Shown: piece after piece, positions 23,206 through 34,597 of the stretch
How positions within the stretch are numbered: position 1 is the first letter of the stretch
How the letters are laid out: each line of letters begins with the position of its first letter
Assembly (NCBI GenBank): GCA_012931725.1
Contig: CM022951.1
Location: 3,579,849-3,643,848 of the forward strand
Length of the DNA: 64,000 nucleotides
Reading direction: 5' to 3'
Origin: Litsea cubeba
Taxonomy: Eukaryota; Streptophyta; Magnoliopsida; Laurales; Lauraceae
Program-made: the position numbers and the translations under genes
The notes under the pieces: model-generated
Database searches by the model: none
The model's input: the letters and a program-made list of their open reading frames with translations, nothing else
Told to the model about the DNA's origin: nothing

Positions 23206-26200
23206 ATGGACAAGAGATTGATTGATTTACCGAATAGGATGTCAAGGGAATATATAGGAGGGGATTAACCAGTTCATGGAATTTACGAATGGGTTTGACA
23301 ATGAGTTCATCAGTTGTCCATGTAGAAAATGTGCGAATCGGTATTATTACAAAAGAGAGTTTGTTCGAGAGCATCTGTTTCTGAACGGATTCTTGAAGGA
23401 ATACAAGAATTGGATAAGACATGGAGAAGAGTATGTTTCCTGTCGCATAGAGGAAAGAGATGAGATTCAGGTGGATGATATGGCAGAGACTGATCCGATG
23501 ATCGCGATGCTAAATGATATTGCGTGCGGTTTGGCACCCGAATACACAGGCTGTGAGACTGAGGGGGCGAGAGGGAGTAATCCTCGCTCCGGTGCCGATG
23601 AAGAAGCCCAGAGATATTTTGAAATTCTAGACGATGCACAGACAGAATTGTATCTTGGATACAAGGACTTTAGTAAATTGTCCTTTATTGTTGAGTTGTT
23701 ACATTTGAAGGCATTGAATCAGTGGTCTGACAAGTCCTTCGATATGCTCGTCCAGTTGTTGCATCGAGTGCTCCCATCTGGTGCAAAACTTGCCGAGTCT
23801 TACTATCAGGCTCGCAAGTTAACTGAAAATTTAGGCTTCACATATGAAACTCTGGATGCATGTCCAAACAATTGTATGTTGTTTAGGAAAGAGAATGCCT
23901 ATCTTGATACGTGCATTGTGTGTCAGACTTCGAGATGGAAGGAGGACGGGGTTGGTTACAATCGTCAGAATGATTCTACAACTGTTACAAATCGTGGCAA
24001 ACTTGTGGCAGCAAAGCAAGCGAGATATTTCCCACTTAAGCCAAGGCTGAAGAGGTTTTTTTTGTCATCAAATATTTCAAAACTGATGAGATGGCATGCC
24101 GAGAATAGCAGGAACGATGGTAAGTTAACCCATCCAGCAGATTCTCCGGCGTGGAAAGACTTCGATCGGATGAATCCAGACTTTGCCTGCGATTGTCGCA
24201 ATGTTCGGCTTGGTTTGGCTGCGGATGGTTTTAGTCCATTCAGATCCATGACTGGGGCAAATCATAGTACGTGGCCAGTTGTTTTGTTACCTTATAATCT
24301 CCCGCCGTGGATGTGTATGAAACAACCTTTTCTGATCCTATCCACACTTATTGATGGAACAAGAGGTCTAGGGGACAAGATTGATGTATATATGCAACCT
24401 TTGATCGATGAATTGAATGAATTATGGGCTGATGGCCTGATGACATTTGATGCCGAAAGCAATGAAATGTTTAAACTCCGTGCTGCATTATTGTGGACAA
24501 TCAACGACTTTCCTGCGTACGCTAACTTGTCAGGTTGGAGCACAGAAGGAGAGTTTGCATGTCCTTGCTGCAATAAGGAGAAGAGGTCAACTTGGTTGAA
24601 GCACGGCAGAAAATGGGCATACACGGGTCATAGACGTTTTCTACCTCCATTGCATAGGTTCAGGAGGGACAAAGTGTCATTTGATGGCACTCGGGAATAT
24701 GGTCCAGCACCTCGAACAATGATGGGAGTTGAATTGTTGTCACAGCTCGAGCAAGAGAAAATACGTACTGTGTACGATTTTCAAGACTTACTGGCCCCCC
24801 CGCTCCCTTCTATTCCCGGTGCAAATAGAAGGCGAAGTCACAATTGGAAGAAAAAAAGTATATTCTACGAGCTACCGTACTGGAAAGATAACTTATTGAG
24901 GCACAACTTAGATGTCATGCACATCGAGAAGAATGTCTGCGACAATATATTGTGGACCATCCTCGGTGTCCAGGGGAAGTCGAAGGATGGTGTCAATGCA
25001 CGCCATGACTTGGAAGAAATTGGCTTGAGAAAACCGTTGCACTTGCAGCTGAGAGAGTCCAACAAGGCATACATGCCTCCTGCACAGTACACGATGAGTA
25101 AAGATGAGAAAGATGTCTTCCTCTCCGTTCTGAAGGGTGTCAAGGTTCCTGACGGGTACTGTTCAAATATCGCTAAGCGTGTGAACATGAAAGAAAGAAC
25201 ATTACAAGGTTTGAAGAGTCATGACAATCATATTCTTATTCAGCAGTTATTGCCTATCTCCATACGGAATTGTTTGCCTAAGAATGTTGTAGTGCCGTTG
25301 ATTGAAGTTAGTAACTTCTTCAGACAACTGACTTCTAGAGTTATACGGATTGATGAATTGAATAGTCTGCAAGAGAGGATTGCTGTGACATTGTGTCATC
25401 TAGAAAAAAATTTTCCACCTGCATTTTTCGATGTCATGGTTCACTTGACCATACACTTAACCAGTGAAGCCCTACTTGGAGGCCCTGTCCAATTCAGATG
25501 GATGTATCCGATCGAGAGGTACATGAATACATTGAAGAGGTATGTTCGTAATAGAGCTCGTCCAGAGGCATCAATAGCTAAGGGGTATTTGATGGATGAG
25601 TGTACCAATTTCTGCGCAACATATCTTAATGATAATATTGAAACAAAGTTAACTAGGCCCTCGCGGATTAATGATGGTCCAGTTGGGGAGGGCACGCCAT
25701 TTGATCTTAACAATATTGAGTGGATTCAAGCTCACCGGTGGGTGTTGTTCAACATCCCATCTGTTGCGGCTTTGGCTCAGTAAGTTATCACTCATCCGTA
25801 AGACTAACTTGTCAATTCTATTGTTTAAATTGTCATACTCGTCATTAAACACGTGTTATGCATCGCAGGGCACACATCGATGACCTTAAACGGGACATGC
25901 CTCGTGCTACAGAGAATCAAATTCATCAGTCCCATTATCGGTCATTTCACGATTGGTTCAAGAACCATGTACGTATTCATTCATTATGAGTAGTGTCACC
26001 TGCTACTGTCATATTACTTTCATGTAGTGATATTCTTTGATTACATGCATTGCGTAGGTGTGTAACTTACGAAGAACCAACGATCCTAATTTGACCGATG
26101 AAATGAACCAGTTAGCTGATGGTCCCTTTATAACGGCCCGACGTTACACAACTTGTGATGTCAACGGCTTTCGATTTCGCATCAAGGATGTAGATGAGAA

Positions 26201-26669
26201 ACGAGCGACGCAAAATAGTGGGCTCGGTTGTCCATCCGTCAATGCTGGTTACTACTATGGCCGGTTGAAAGATATTGTTGAAGTTGTTTACAATCACGGG
26301 TTAAAATTTATATTGTTTAAGTGTGATTGGGTGGATCCCGTCCGAGGAGTGAAACTAGATAATTACCAGTTTACATTGGTAAATTTTAACAATTTGTTAC
26401 ATCGTGATGATCAATTAAGCGCCGAACCCTACATAATGTCTTCAATGGCGGAGCAAGTTTACTATGTCAGAGATCCGAAAGATCCTAACTGGCAGGTTGC
26501 AGTTAAAATGTCAAGGAGGGGAGTGTATCAGATTGAATGTGATGAGCCAGATATTGATGCATTCGCCCAACAAGTTCTTGACCAGAATGCAGTCATTCAA
26601 CGTGATGAAGATGTTAATTGGGTTCGGGATACCATTGACGGAGATACAGTTGACTTACATGATCTTTGA
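23206..26669 (+). pseudogene. TNP2-type CACTA transposase, one frameshift
   Basis: Catalyses excision and integration of CACTA elements in the nucleus. From the ATG at 23206 the first codons (MDKRLIDLPNRMSREY) match the transposase-associated N-terminal domain, but an extra G in the run 23260-23263 shifts the frame. The 835-codon frame then carries the rest of that domain (CPCRKCANRYYYKREFVREHL), the TNP2 core (CMLFRKENAYLDTC; WHAENSRNDGKLTHPADSPAWK; GANHSTWPVVLLPYNLPPW) and a DUF4218-like C-terminal part (MVHLTIHLTSEALLGGPVQF). Two introns with GT-AG ends follow (25780-25868 and 25969-26057). The last exon, 26058-26669, holds a DUF4216-like domain (GYYYGRLKDIVEV, FKCDWVDP). Apart from the one-base shift it looks intact, so this is a fairly young copy. 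Confidence 0.9.
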
Positions 26670-26807
26670 ACGGTTGGGAACTAATTCACCAATGTTAAAT
26701 TTCAGTGTAAATAATTTTTAAATGTTAATTTCAATTATCACGTTAACGATATGTTAATTTCATTTGACTTACCTGATCTTTGAACTGTTAAAAACATTTG
26801 AACAGAT

Positions 26808-28620
26808 ATGTCAGGAAGAAAGAGGAGAGATCGTCCGCTGACGATAGACGAGCTACTGCGCCAGGCCCAGGCCAGTACGTCATCGGGGGACCCTAGACCT
26901 ACATCGGGTTCTGCCCAGTCCAGTTCGATGGCCCCATCGAGTATGCCATCGAGCTCTCATCCGGTGCTAGCTACTGCGCCAGCTTCTACATCCCGGACTG
27001 CAGAGGCCGATACACAGACTGGTATAAGTTTGTTTAATTAAAATATTTTAATTTTAACAAATTATTTTATTTCAATTTAATTATATTATCTGTAATTTAA
27101 ACAGATTCTGTGAGCACGGGCCCATCTACCAGCAGGGGTAGAGGCCCTGCTAGAGGAATCTGGACTTGGAATTCCGGTCATCCCATTGACGTGTCCTTTG
27201 ATGAGACGTACCACCCAGTGGGTCCGCATGCTCGCCTAGCTTATCAGCCAGCTGGGACATATGGTCCGGGATCCACATGCATTTCCTTTGACCACACTTG
27301 ATTGGGATGCATTCCCTGTGGAGGCACTAGATCGTATCTGGAGTCAGGTCAAGGTAATAATTTAACATTTCTCCGCATATATGAGGCAATTTAAGCCATA
27401 ACTAAATGAAGCATTACTTGTCCTTTGCAGGACAATTTGAGGGCTTGTCTTGAGCTCTTCCGGCCAGTTTGCATGTCGAAGTGCCGGAAGATGTGAAAAG
27501 ATCACAAAAATAAGATGAAAATGCAACATTGGAAGCCACACTAGGATGCCCCTGACATACTTGATCGAGTTCCGAGGGGCATTCTCCCGGATCAGTGGAC
27601 TCAGCTCGTCCGGTACTGGACGAGCGAGGAGGCACAGGTGAGAAAGTTGTATATATATATATATTTTTTCATACGTGCATTTTATCGATTTATTATTGAC
27701 TATCGTAACTAACAAAAATTAACTGATAAATATTGAAAACAGAGAGTGGCGGATACAAATGCGCAGAACCGCGCAATGCAGGGTCCCGCACACAGGTTGG
27801 GGACTCGACACATCACGCAAGTCCGCCACGAGGTGAAAACGTTAGATCGTATATGTAATTTATATTTTTTTAATTTTGTATGCTATTATACTAATAAACT
27901 AACTCTCAACCAAACAGCTGCGTTCGAAGGGCGATCCGAGCGACAGGATGTCCGTTTGGATGCTTTCTTGAGATCCTCGTCATCCGGAGGTTGCAGCCAT
28001 CCTCGTAAGTTTTTATATTAAACCACATAAATTATTCGTTTATTACTATGTCCTGTTATGCATGATAATATATTAAATGAATCAACTACGCAGGCCCAGT
28101 ATCAGTCACGCCTGGAGGAGTTGCCCAAGGAGGAGTGTAGTTTGCCATCACGGAGGGATGAGATATTCCACTCCGTCGTTGGCCGGGACGGGCACGGATA
28201 CACGCTCACGTATGGGTCGGGCATTCCACGCTCGCACATCGCACGGGCGTAGTCATCCGGTGCTAGCTCCTCCCAGGGACTGCGCTTCCGTACACATGAG
28301 GAGGTTGAGGAGATGTTGCAGTCCATGAAGGCAGCGATCAGGGATGAGGTGACAGCCGATGTGAGGGCAGAGATGAGGGCGGAGTTGGCAGCGCTGGAGG
28401 CTCGTTTATCACAGAGTCGCGGCCCGCTCACTTCAGACCCACCACCCACTACTCAGGTTAGTAACAAATAATTATGTCATTGATGTATCAAAATATTTAT
28501 GTTACTTTTTTTTAAATTGTTTTTAACTATATATTAAATAATTACAGGCACCAGACGCTGGCAGCGGCTATAGAGCGAGACATGACTCGGTTGGAGAGGG
28601 CAGTCATGATCCCGCAGGCT
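26808..28620 (+). pseudogene. Second En/Spm gene (TNPA-like, Ptta/En/Spm family), broken
   Basis: Begins MSGRKRRDRPLTIDELL with a serine-rich N-terminus. Exon-like blocks with plausible GT-AG borders follow at about 27105-27353, 27431-27637, 27743-27832, 27918-28004, 28094-28456 and 28548-28620. They give WDAFPVEALDRIWSQVK, RVPRGILPDQWTQLVRYW and NRAMQGPAHRLGTRHI, as in the plant Ptta/En/Spm transposase domain, then GRDGHGYTLTYGSG and a coiled-coil-like acidic/arginine segment. A frame break near 27290 and stops near 27497 and 27542 make it a pseudogene. In En/Spm this second product binds the subterminal repeats, so it would pair with the GCGACCGC repeats at the element ends. Confidence 0.72.
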
Positions 28621-29100
28621 AGACTGATCCTAACTAGGTACAATTATTTTTTTTAATTCAAGATTTTAATTAGCCTCTGTATACAATCACTGAGCAAACG
28701 GGCTCCGGTGAGTTACATTCATCCATTATTATAGAGATGCCACACTTTATCATCCGTTAATTGTATGTTAATGTTGTATATTTTTTTAATGCAGGATTGA
28801 AGAAAAATGGATGCAGAGTAGGAGATTGCTATATGTTACAACTTGTGATGCATGTAGTTTTTTTAAACAATGTTGTAGGTGTTGGAATGTCATAACAATG
28901 TCTTTTTTTAGCATGTGTATCTATTTTGCAATGGTAATAGTAAAGTGCTTTTAATGCTGTGAGAATATTTGAATATTTAATTTTTCATTAGCATTTGAAT
29001 GTTGGTGAATAGTAGAATGTTAGCATGAATTTTTATCATTTGAATATTTAATTTTTCGTTGGCAATGGTAATGGTAAAGTGGAGGAAGAAGTAGTTGGCA
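28621..29100. other. CACTA 3' untranslated/non-coding region
   Basis: AT-rich, with a loosely duplicated phrase (TTTGAATATTTAATTTTTC near 28967 and 29039). No gene seen. Confidence 0.4.
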
Positions 29101-29138
29101 GCGTGCAAGGGCTGTGGCAGGGATGAGATGATTTGAAA

Positions 29139-29213
29139 GAAGAGAAGTTCCCACATTTTTTGATGAATCCAAGAACGTAGTAACCAAGCGAATCTACAAG
29201 AAATATAAGCAGG
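29139..29213 (+). pseudogene. Possible captured exon, unrecognised
   Basis: An open stretch reading REVPTFFDESKNVVTKRIYK followed by KYKQ and a good splice donor (CAG|GTAACT). Composition and donor look exon-like, but I do not recognise the protein and the upstream border is unclear. A captured host exon is possible; chance is not excluded. Confidence 0.3.
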
Positions 29214-29436
29214 TAACTAGTCTTTATTTTTTTGTTTATGCTTTTGTTTCCTTGTACTTAGTTTCTTACTATCCATATTCTCATGCTGAGCTTCACACAA
29301 TTTTCGGATGGGCGTTCTTTTATAGAGGTCTATAATTCCCTGCTCTGATGTTTGCAACCTATGTAAATGATTTAGAGAGTTTTGTTGGGAATGCGAAATA
29401 TGCCATTTTTTGTCTTTTTTACCATATATTTTATAG

Positions 29437-29475
29437 GTTGTCATTGATTCCACAACAGGTTCCATAGCTGACCAT
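29437..29475 (-). repeat. Inverted repeat arm A inside the CACTA element
   Basis: About 38 bp containing ATTCCACAACAGGTTCCATA, whose reverse complement occurs at 31160-31197. The two arms enclose the captured aminotransferase exons. Confidence 0.75.
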
Positions 29476-29546
29476 GCTTGTGAATTGAAATATCTTAGTG
29501 AGCCTCTTTTTTGCTCCATGATTCCACAACACTTAGGAGTTGGAAA

Positions 29547-29616
29547 AATTCGAAACCGGCACCAGCACTTCATCGTGGTTGTGGCTACACCATCAATTGG
29601 TATCAGAGCCGAAGAG
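29547..29616 (+). repeat. Isolated array-like seed and primer-site-like motif
   Basis: Holds AAATTCGAAACCGGCACCAG, nearly the start of each 172-bp unit found from 31204 on. It is followed by a tRNA-Met primer-site-like TGGTATCAGAGCC near 29598. It may be the ancestral single copy of the array start. Confidence 0.55.
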
Positions 29617-30425
29617 CGATCATGATCGTGGCTGCACCATCACTATTGCTTAACAAATAAGAAGTGAAAAAAAAAAGAGTTGTAGACAAACATGGAAAGT
29701 GATTAAGAAGATCTTCTTTAAATTCCCTTGACTTGTGAGAGTCACTGGCCTTGCTGTGGTCAAGCTATTGCCTGTTTCTCATGTGGGCCCTTCTTGCATG
29801 ATTGCATCACAACTTTTGGTTGATTATCATGTAAAATTCTCTCTAGGAAGTGAAATTCTCTCTAGGATTTGTAATAGGCAAGACTGTCTTCCTATTAACT
29901 TATCATTTATGCGATTAAATTTTACTATTTCTTTTCTTCTCATTATCATGGTTGCATTGAGCAAGTGTTTCCCTCTTGTGTAAAGACTCCTCGGGTCACC
30001 AGTGGTGCTGACTCCAAAGGCGGGGCATTTGTGGTGAATTTGTGAAGACTCCATTCATCATTGCATCCATTCGCATGTTCTATACGGTTCAAAAATTAAT
30101 ATCTTGATGTTTTGTAAAATAGTTGGCATTTGCCCACTCCCAAGGATTAAAGCAATCTTTTGTTCAGTTATAATGATAGTAACTTTTTTATTGCAGATCT
30201 TGGAATAAAATGTTGACTTGACTGTTCATTTAGGGGATAAATAACATTATGCTTGCCACTTTCTGTATTCACTGAGATTAGTGGAAACTTTCTTCTATCA
30301 CATCAATATCTACTAAGCACAGAGAATTTTAAGCATATAAATCCTTCTCTTTCCCAGTCTTAATAAAACAATAGTTTCTTTGTTCTGCGTTTTTTACATT
30401 TAGAAATCGTCATTGGTTGTTGCAG
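29617..30425. other. Intron-like sequence upstream of the captured exons
   Basis: T-rich, without recognisable coding. It probably includes captured intron DNA of the aminotransferase gene, because it ends in a polypyrimidine tract and TTGTTGCAG acceptor at 30425. Confidence 0.4.
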
Positions 30426-30668
30426 TTCAGATGCCATAGCAAGAGCTTGGCAGATTCTTGACCAGATTCCTGGTAGAGCGACTGGTGCATACAGTCACAG
30501 CCAGGTTTGAACTAACAACATCCACTTCTTTCAGGCCGATAAATTTATTTGAATTATTCTCTTATGTGAAAAGGTCTATTTCCTTTCCTTTGCTGCCAGG
30601 GTATCAAGGGTTTACGGGAAGCAATTGCAGATGGAGTTGCCGCACGTGATGGCTTCCCTGCTAATGGG
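30426..30668 (+). pseudogene. Captured alanine aminotransferase fragment, two exons
   Basis: Exon A (30426-30504) reads SDAIARAWQILDQIPGRATG then AYSHSQ. Exon B (30601-30668) reads IKGLREAIADGVAARDGFPA then NG. These match a conserved N-terminal stretch of plant alanine aminotransferase (PLP-dependent, pyruvate/alanine exchange), in which GRATGAYSHSQGIKGLR is highly conserved. The 96-bp intron between them has GT-AG ends, and exon B ends at a GTAAG donor. Splicing as written leaves the join one base short of frame, so a G has probably been lost. The rest of the roughly 480-residue enzyme, including the PLP lysine, is absent, so no activity is possible. Its position inside the CACTA element indicates host-gene capture with the intron kept. 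Confidence 0.8.
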
Positions 30669-31159
30669 GTAAGTTTTTTTACTTATTTTTGGTGATGGCA
30701 TGGTATAATGCTTGATCAGGAAAGCATATCCTCCAACCACTGTGCATGTGCTAGAGAGAGTGTAGTGGGGTTTGATAGCAGTGATGTCATAGTATGGTAA
30801 CCTTAGCCTCGTCTCTGTCCTAATAGCTCCCATGGTTGGCTTTTCAAATATCCAGCTGATGGCTCACAAATGGCGATTACTGCACATGGTTTGGATTGGA
30901 TGACTCTATCTATCCTGTTGATGATTCACAAATGACAATTACCTATTGTTTAATTAGTATCACACATAAATGGGTTGGTTATGCCTCTTTTTTTTCTCTT
31001 GTGGAACATCATGAGAGCAATGCACTTGATCCTCATATGCCTGATTTTGTTGCCTTGTTCTAGTGCTTGCTTCAAAAGATTCCTCCACCATATCTTGTGC
31101 ATCAGCAGTTAACATGTTCTGTTACCACGCCTGGAAACAGGAGGGTTAGCATCAGATGG
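30669..31159. other. Intron-like sequence after the captured exons
   Basis: No further aminotransferase exon was recognised. T-rich, non-coding. Confidence 0.4.
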
Positions 31160-31197
31160 GCAGTTATGGAACCTGTTGTGGAATCAATGACAACCTA
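31160..31197 (+). repeat. Inverted repeat arm B inside the CACTA element
   Basis: Contains TATGGAACCTGTTGTGGAAT, the inverse of the arm at 29437. It runs directly into the first unit of the 172-bp array. Confidence 0.75.
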
Positions 31198-31203
31198 AGA
31201 TAT

Positions 31204-33850
31204 TTCGAAACCGGCACGAGCACTTCGCTCGAGGGTAGAGTGACCTGTAGGAACTGACAGCTCGCAAATTGGACTCCCGGTTAGAGAATTACGAGCGAAA
31301 ACATCGGATTTTCCAACACTTAGGCTCGAAAAAGGCCCGTCGGGGGTCCGGAATGGGAAACGGCCGTCGAAAAAATTCGAAACCGGCACGACCACTTCGC
31401 TCGAGGGTAGAGTGACCCGTAAGAACTGACGGCTCGCAAATTGGACTCCCGGTTAGAGAATTACGAGCGAAAACATCGGATTTTCCAAGACTTTTGCTCG
31501 AAAAAGGCCCGTCGGGGGGTCCGGAACGGGAAACGGCCCACAGGAAAATTTCGAAACCAGCACGAGCACTTCGCTCGAGGGTAGAGTGACCCATAAGAAC
31601 TGACGGCTCGCAAATTGGACTTCCAGTTAGAGAATTACGAGCGAAAACATCGGATTTTCCAAGACTTTTGCTCGAAAAAGGCCCGTCGGGGGGTCCGGAA
31701 TGGGAAACGGCCCCCGGAAAATTTTGAAACCGGCACGAGCACTTCGCTCGTGGGTAGAGTGACCTGTAGGAACAGACGGCTCGCAAATAAGACTCCCGGT
31801 TAGAGAATTACGAGCGAAAACATCGGATTTTCCAACACTTAGGCTCGAAAAAGGCCCGTCGGGGGTCCGGAACGGGAAACGGCCCCCGGAAAAATTCGAA
31901 ACCGGCACGAGCACTTCGCTCGTGGGTAGAGTGACCTGTAGGAACAGACGGCTCGCAAATAAGACTCCCGGTTAGAGAATTACGAGCGAAAACATCGGAT
32001 TTTCCAACACTTAGGCTCGAAAAAGGCCCGTCGGGGGTCCGGAACGGGAAACGGCCCTCGGAAAAATTCGAAACCGGCACAAGCACTTTGCTCGAGGGTA
32101 GAGTGACTCGTAGGAACTGACGGCTCGCAAATTGGACTCCCGGTTAGAGAATTACGAGCGAAAACATCGGATTTTCCAAGACTTTTGCTCGAAAAGGCCC
32201 GTCAGGGGGTCTGGAACGGGAAACGGCCCCCGAAAAATTTCAAAACTAGCACGAGCACTTCGCTCGTGGGTAGAGTGACCTGTAGGAACAGACGGCTCGC
32301 AAATAAGACTCCCGGTTAGAGAATTACGAAAACATCGGATTTTCCAACACTTAGGCTCAAAAAAGGCCCGTCGGGGGTCCGGAATGGGAAACGGCCCCCG
32401 GAAAAATTTGAAAACCGGCACGAGCACTTCGCTCGTGGGTAGAGTGACCTGTAGGAACAGACGGCTCGCAAATAAGACTCCCGGTTAGAGAATTACGAGC
32501 GAAAACATCGGATTTCCAACACTTAGGCTCGAAAAAGGCCCGTCGGGGGTCCGGAACGGGAAACGGCCCCCGAAAAAATTCAAAACCGGCACGAGCACTT
32601 CGCTCGAGGGTAGAGTGACCCGTAAGAACTGACGGCTCGCAAATTGGACTCCCGGTTAGAGAATTACGAGCGAAAACATCGGATTTTCCAAGACTTTTGC
32701 TCGAAAAAGGCCCGTCGGGGGGTCCGGAACGGGAAACGGCCCCCGGAAAATTTCGAAACCGGCACGAGCACTTCGCTCGTGGGTAGAGTGACTGGTAGGA
32801 ACAGACGGCTCGCAAATAAGACTCCCGGTTAGAGAATTACGAGCGAAAACATCGGATTTTCCAACACTTAGGCTCGAAAAAGGCCCGTCGGGGGTCCGGA
32901 ACGGGAAACGGCCCCCGGAAAAATTCAAAACCGGCACGAGCACTTCGCTCGAGGGTAGAGTGACCCGTAAGAACTGACGGCTCGCAAATTGGACTCCCGG
33001 TTAGAGAATTACGAGCGAAAACATCGGATTTTCCAAGACTTTTGCTCGAAAAAGGCCCGTCGGGGGGTCCGGAATGGGAAACGGCCCCCGGAAAATTTCA
33101 AAACCGGCACGAGCACTTCGCTCGTGGGTAGAGTGACCTGTAGGAACAGACGGCTCGCAAATAAGACTCCCGGTTAGAGAATTACGAGCGAAAACATCGG
33201 ATTTTCCAACACTTAGGCTCGAAAAAGGCCCGTCGGGGGTCCGGAACAGGAAACGGCCCCCAGAAAACTTCCAAACCGGCACGAGCACTTCGCTCGAGGG
33301 TAGAGTGACTCGTAGGAACTGACGGCTCGCAAATTGGACTCCCGGTTAGAGAATTACGAGCGAAAACATCGGATTTTCCAACACTTAGGCTCGAAAACGG
33401 TCCGTCGGGGGTCCGGAACGGGAAACGGCCCTCGAAAATATTCGAAACCAGCACAAGCACTTCGCTCGAGCGTAGAGTGACCCATAGGAACAGACGGCTC
33501 GCAAATAAGATTCCCGGTTAGAGAATTACGAGCGAAAACATCGGATTTTCCAACACTTAGGCTTGAAAAAGGCCCATCGGGGGTCCGGAACGGGAAACGC
33601 CCCCCGAAAATTTTCAAAAATGGCATGAGCACTTCGCTCGAGGGTAGAGTGACCTGTAGGAACTGACGGCTCGCAAATAGGACTCCCGGTTAGAGAATTA
33701 CGAGCGAAAACATCGGATTTTCCAACACTTAGGCTCGAAAACGGTCCGTCGGGGGTCCGGAACGGGAAACGGCCCTCGGAAAAATTTGAAACCGGCACGA
33801 GCACTTCGCTCGAGGGTAGAGTGACCCGTAGGAACTGACAGCTCGAGATT
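31204..33850. repeat. Tandem array of about 172-bp units, 15 full copies plus a part
   Basis: Unit starts (TTCGAAACCGGCACGAGC or variants) lie at 31204, 31376, 31550, 31724, 31895, 32067, 32239, 32408, 32579, 32752, 32924, 33097, 33269, 33441, 33613 and 33786, a spacing of 169-174 bp. Units are GC-rich and carry a small hairpin CGAGCACTTCGCTCG. Two main variants exist: A (AAATTGGACTCC, AAGACTTTTGCTC) and B (AAATAAGACTCC, AACACTTAGGCTC). From 32579 to 33268 they alternate A-B-A-B, a dimeric order. Open frames crossing the units on both strands exist because the period leaves few stops; they are not genes. Confidence 0.92.
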
Positions 33851-34236
33851 CTGACTCCCAGATTGCTCGTATAGTTGAAATGTTGGTTTAACTTAAAACG
33901 TTAACTTAAAACTTAGAAAATCAGATTCCGATGGCCCAAACCGAGAAAATGGGCTCCGGTGTCTATGAAACTGGACGGGCACGAGCCCATGGTCATTCCG
34001 GACTTGCCGGAACTGACCGCTCGAGATTTCGACTCCCGAATTGCTTGTATAGTAAAATCGTAGGTTTAACTTAGAACTTAGAAAATTAGCCTCTGAGCGC
34101 CCAAACCGAGAAAAGAGGCTCCGGTGGCCGTGAAAATGGACGGGCACGAGCCCATAATCATTCCTGAATTGCCGGAACTGACGGCTCTAGATTCCAACTC
34201 TCGAATTGCTTATATAGTTGAAACGTAGGTTTAACT
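33836..34236. repeat. Diverged tail of the array, about 170-bp period
   Basis: Three weakly matching segments start with CTGAC(A/C/G)GCTC at 33836, 34013 and 34177. They share TGACTCCC-like and TATAGTTGAAA-like phrases and ATTGCT. They look like an older or related unit next to the homogeneous array. Confidence 0.65.
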
Positions 34237-34597
34237 TTCAAAATTTTGCTCTTAATACTTGATTTTATTTATATTTACTATATATTCATAATTTTTATAA
34301 TTAACTTTACTATTTTTTTTCCTTTTCTGTCTTCAGGTTTGAGAGCATCGGATCGATCACGGTACCCCGCCCAGCAAATATATTTGTTTTTCTTTTTTTT
34401 TTAAAGTGTATTTGTAACGATTATAATTTGTTTGAACATTTGTAATGTTTTTAATATAAGACTTTGTTTTGTTATTTGTATTTTAATTGAATGTTATAGT
34501 TGTAGATATATAATATGTTCAGGTACAAATACAGGTAAAAACAGCAGGATAAAAATTGAAAAATATAAAAGAATTATTTAAAAAAAAATTTAAGCAT
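34237..34597. other. AT-rich spacer before the CACTA 3' end
   Basis: No gene. Long A/T runs. Confidence 0.4.

Noticed and set aside
31289..33804. Many 62-165 codon open frames across the satellite array on both strands
   Set aside because: They repeat with the 172-bp unit and its dimer, carry no domain, and exist on both strands; they reflect low stop density in a GC-rich repeat.
31204..33850. CRISPR-like array
   Set aside because: Whole 172-bp units repeat without unique spacers, and the context is a plant transposon.
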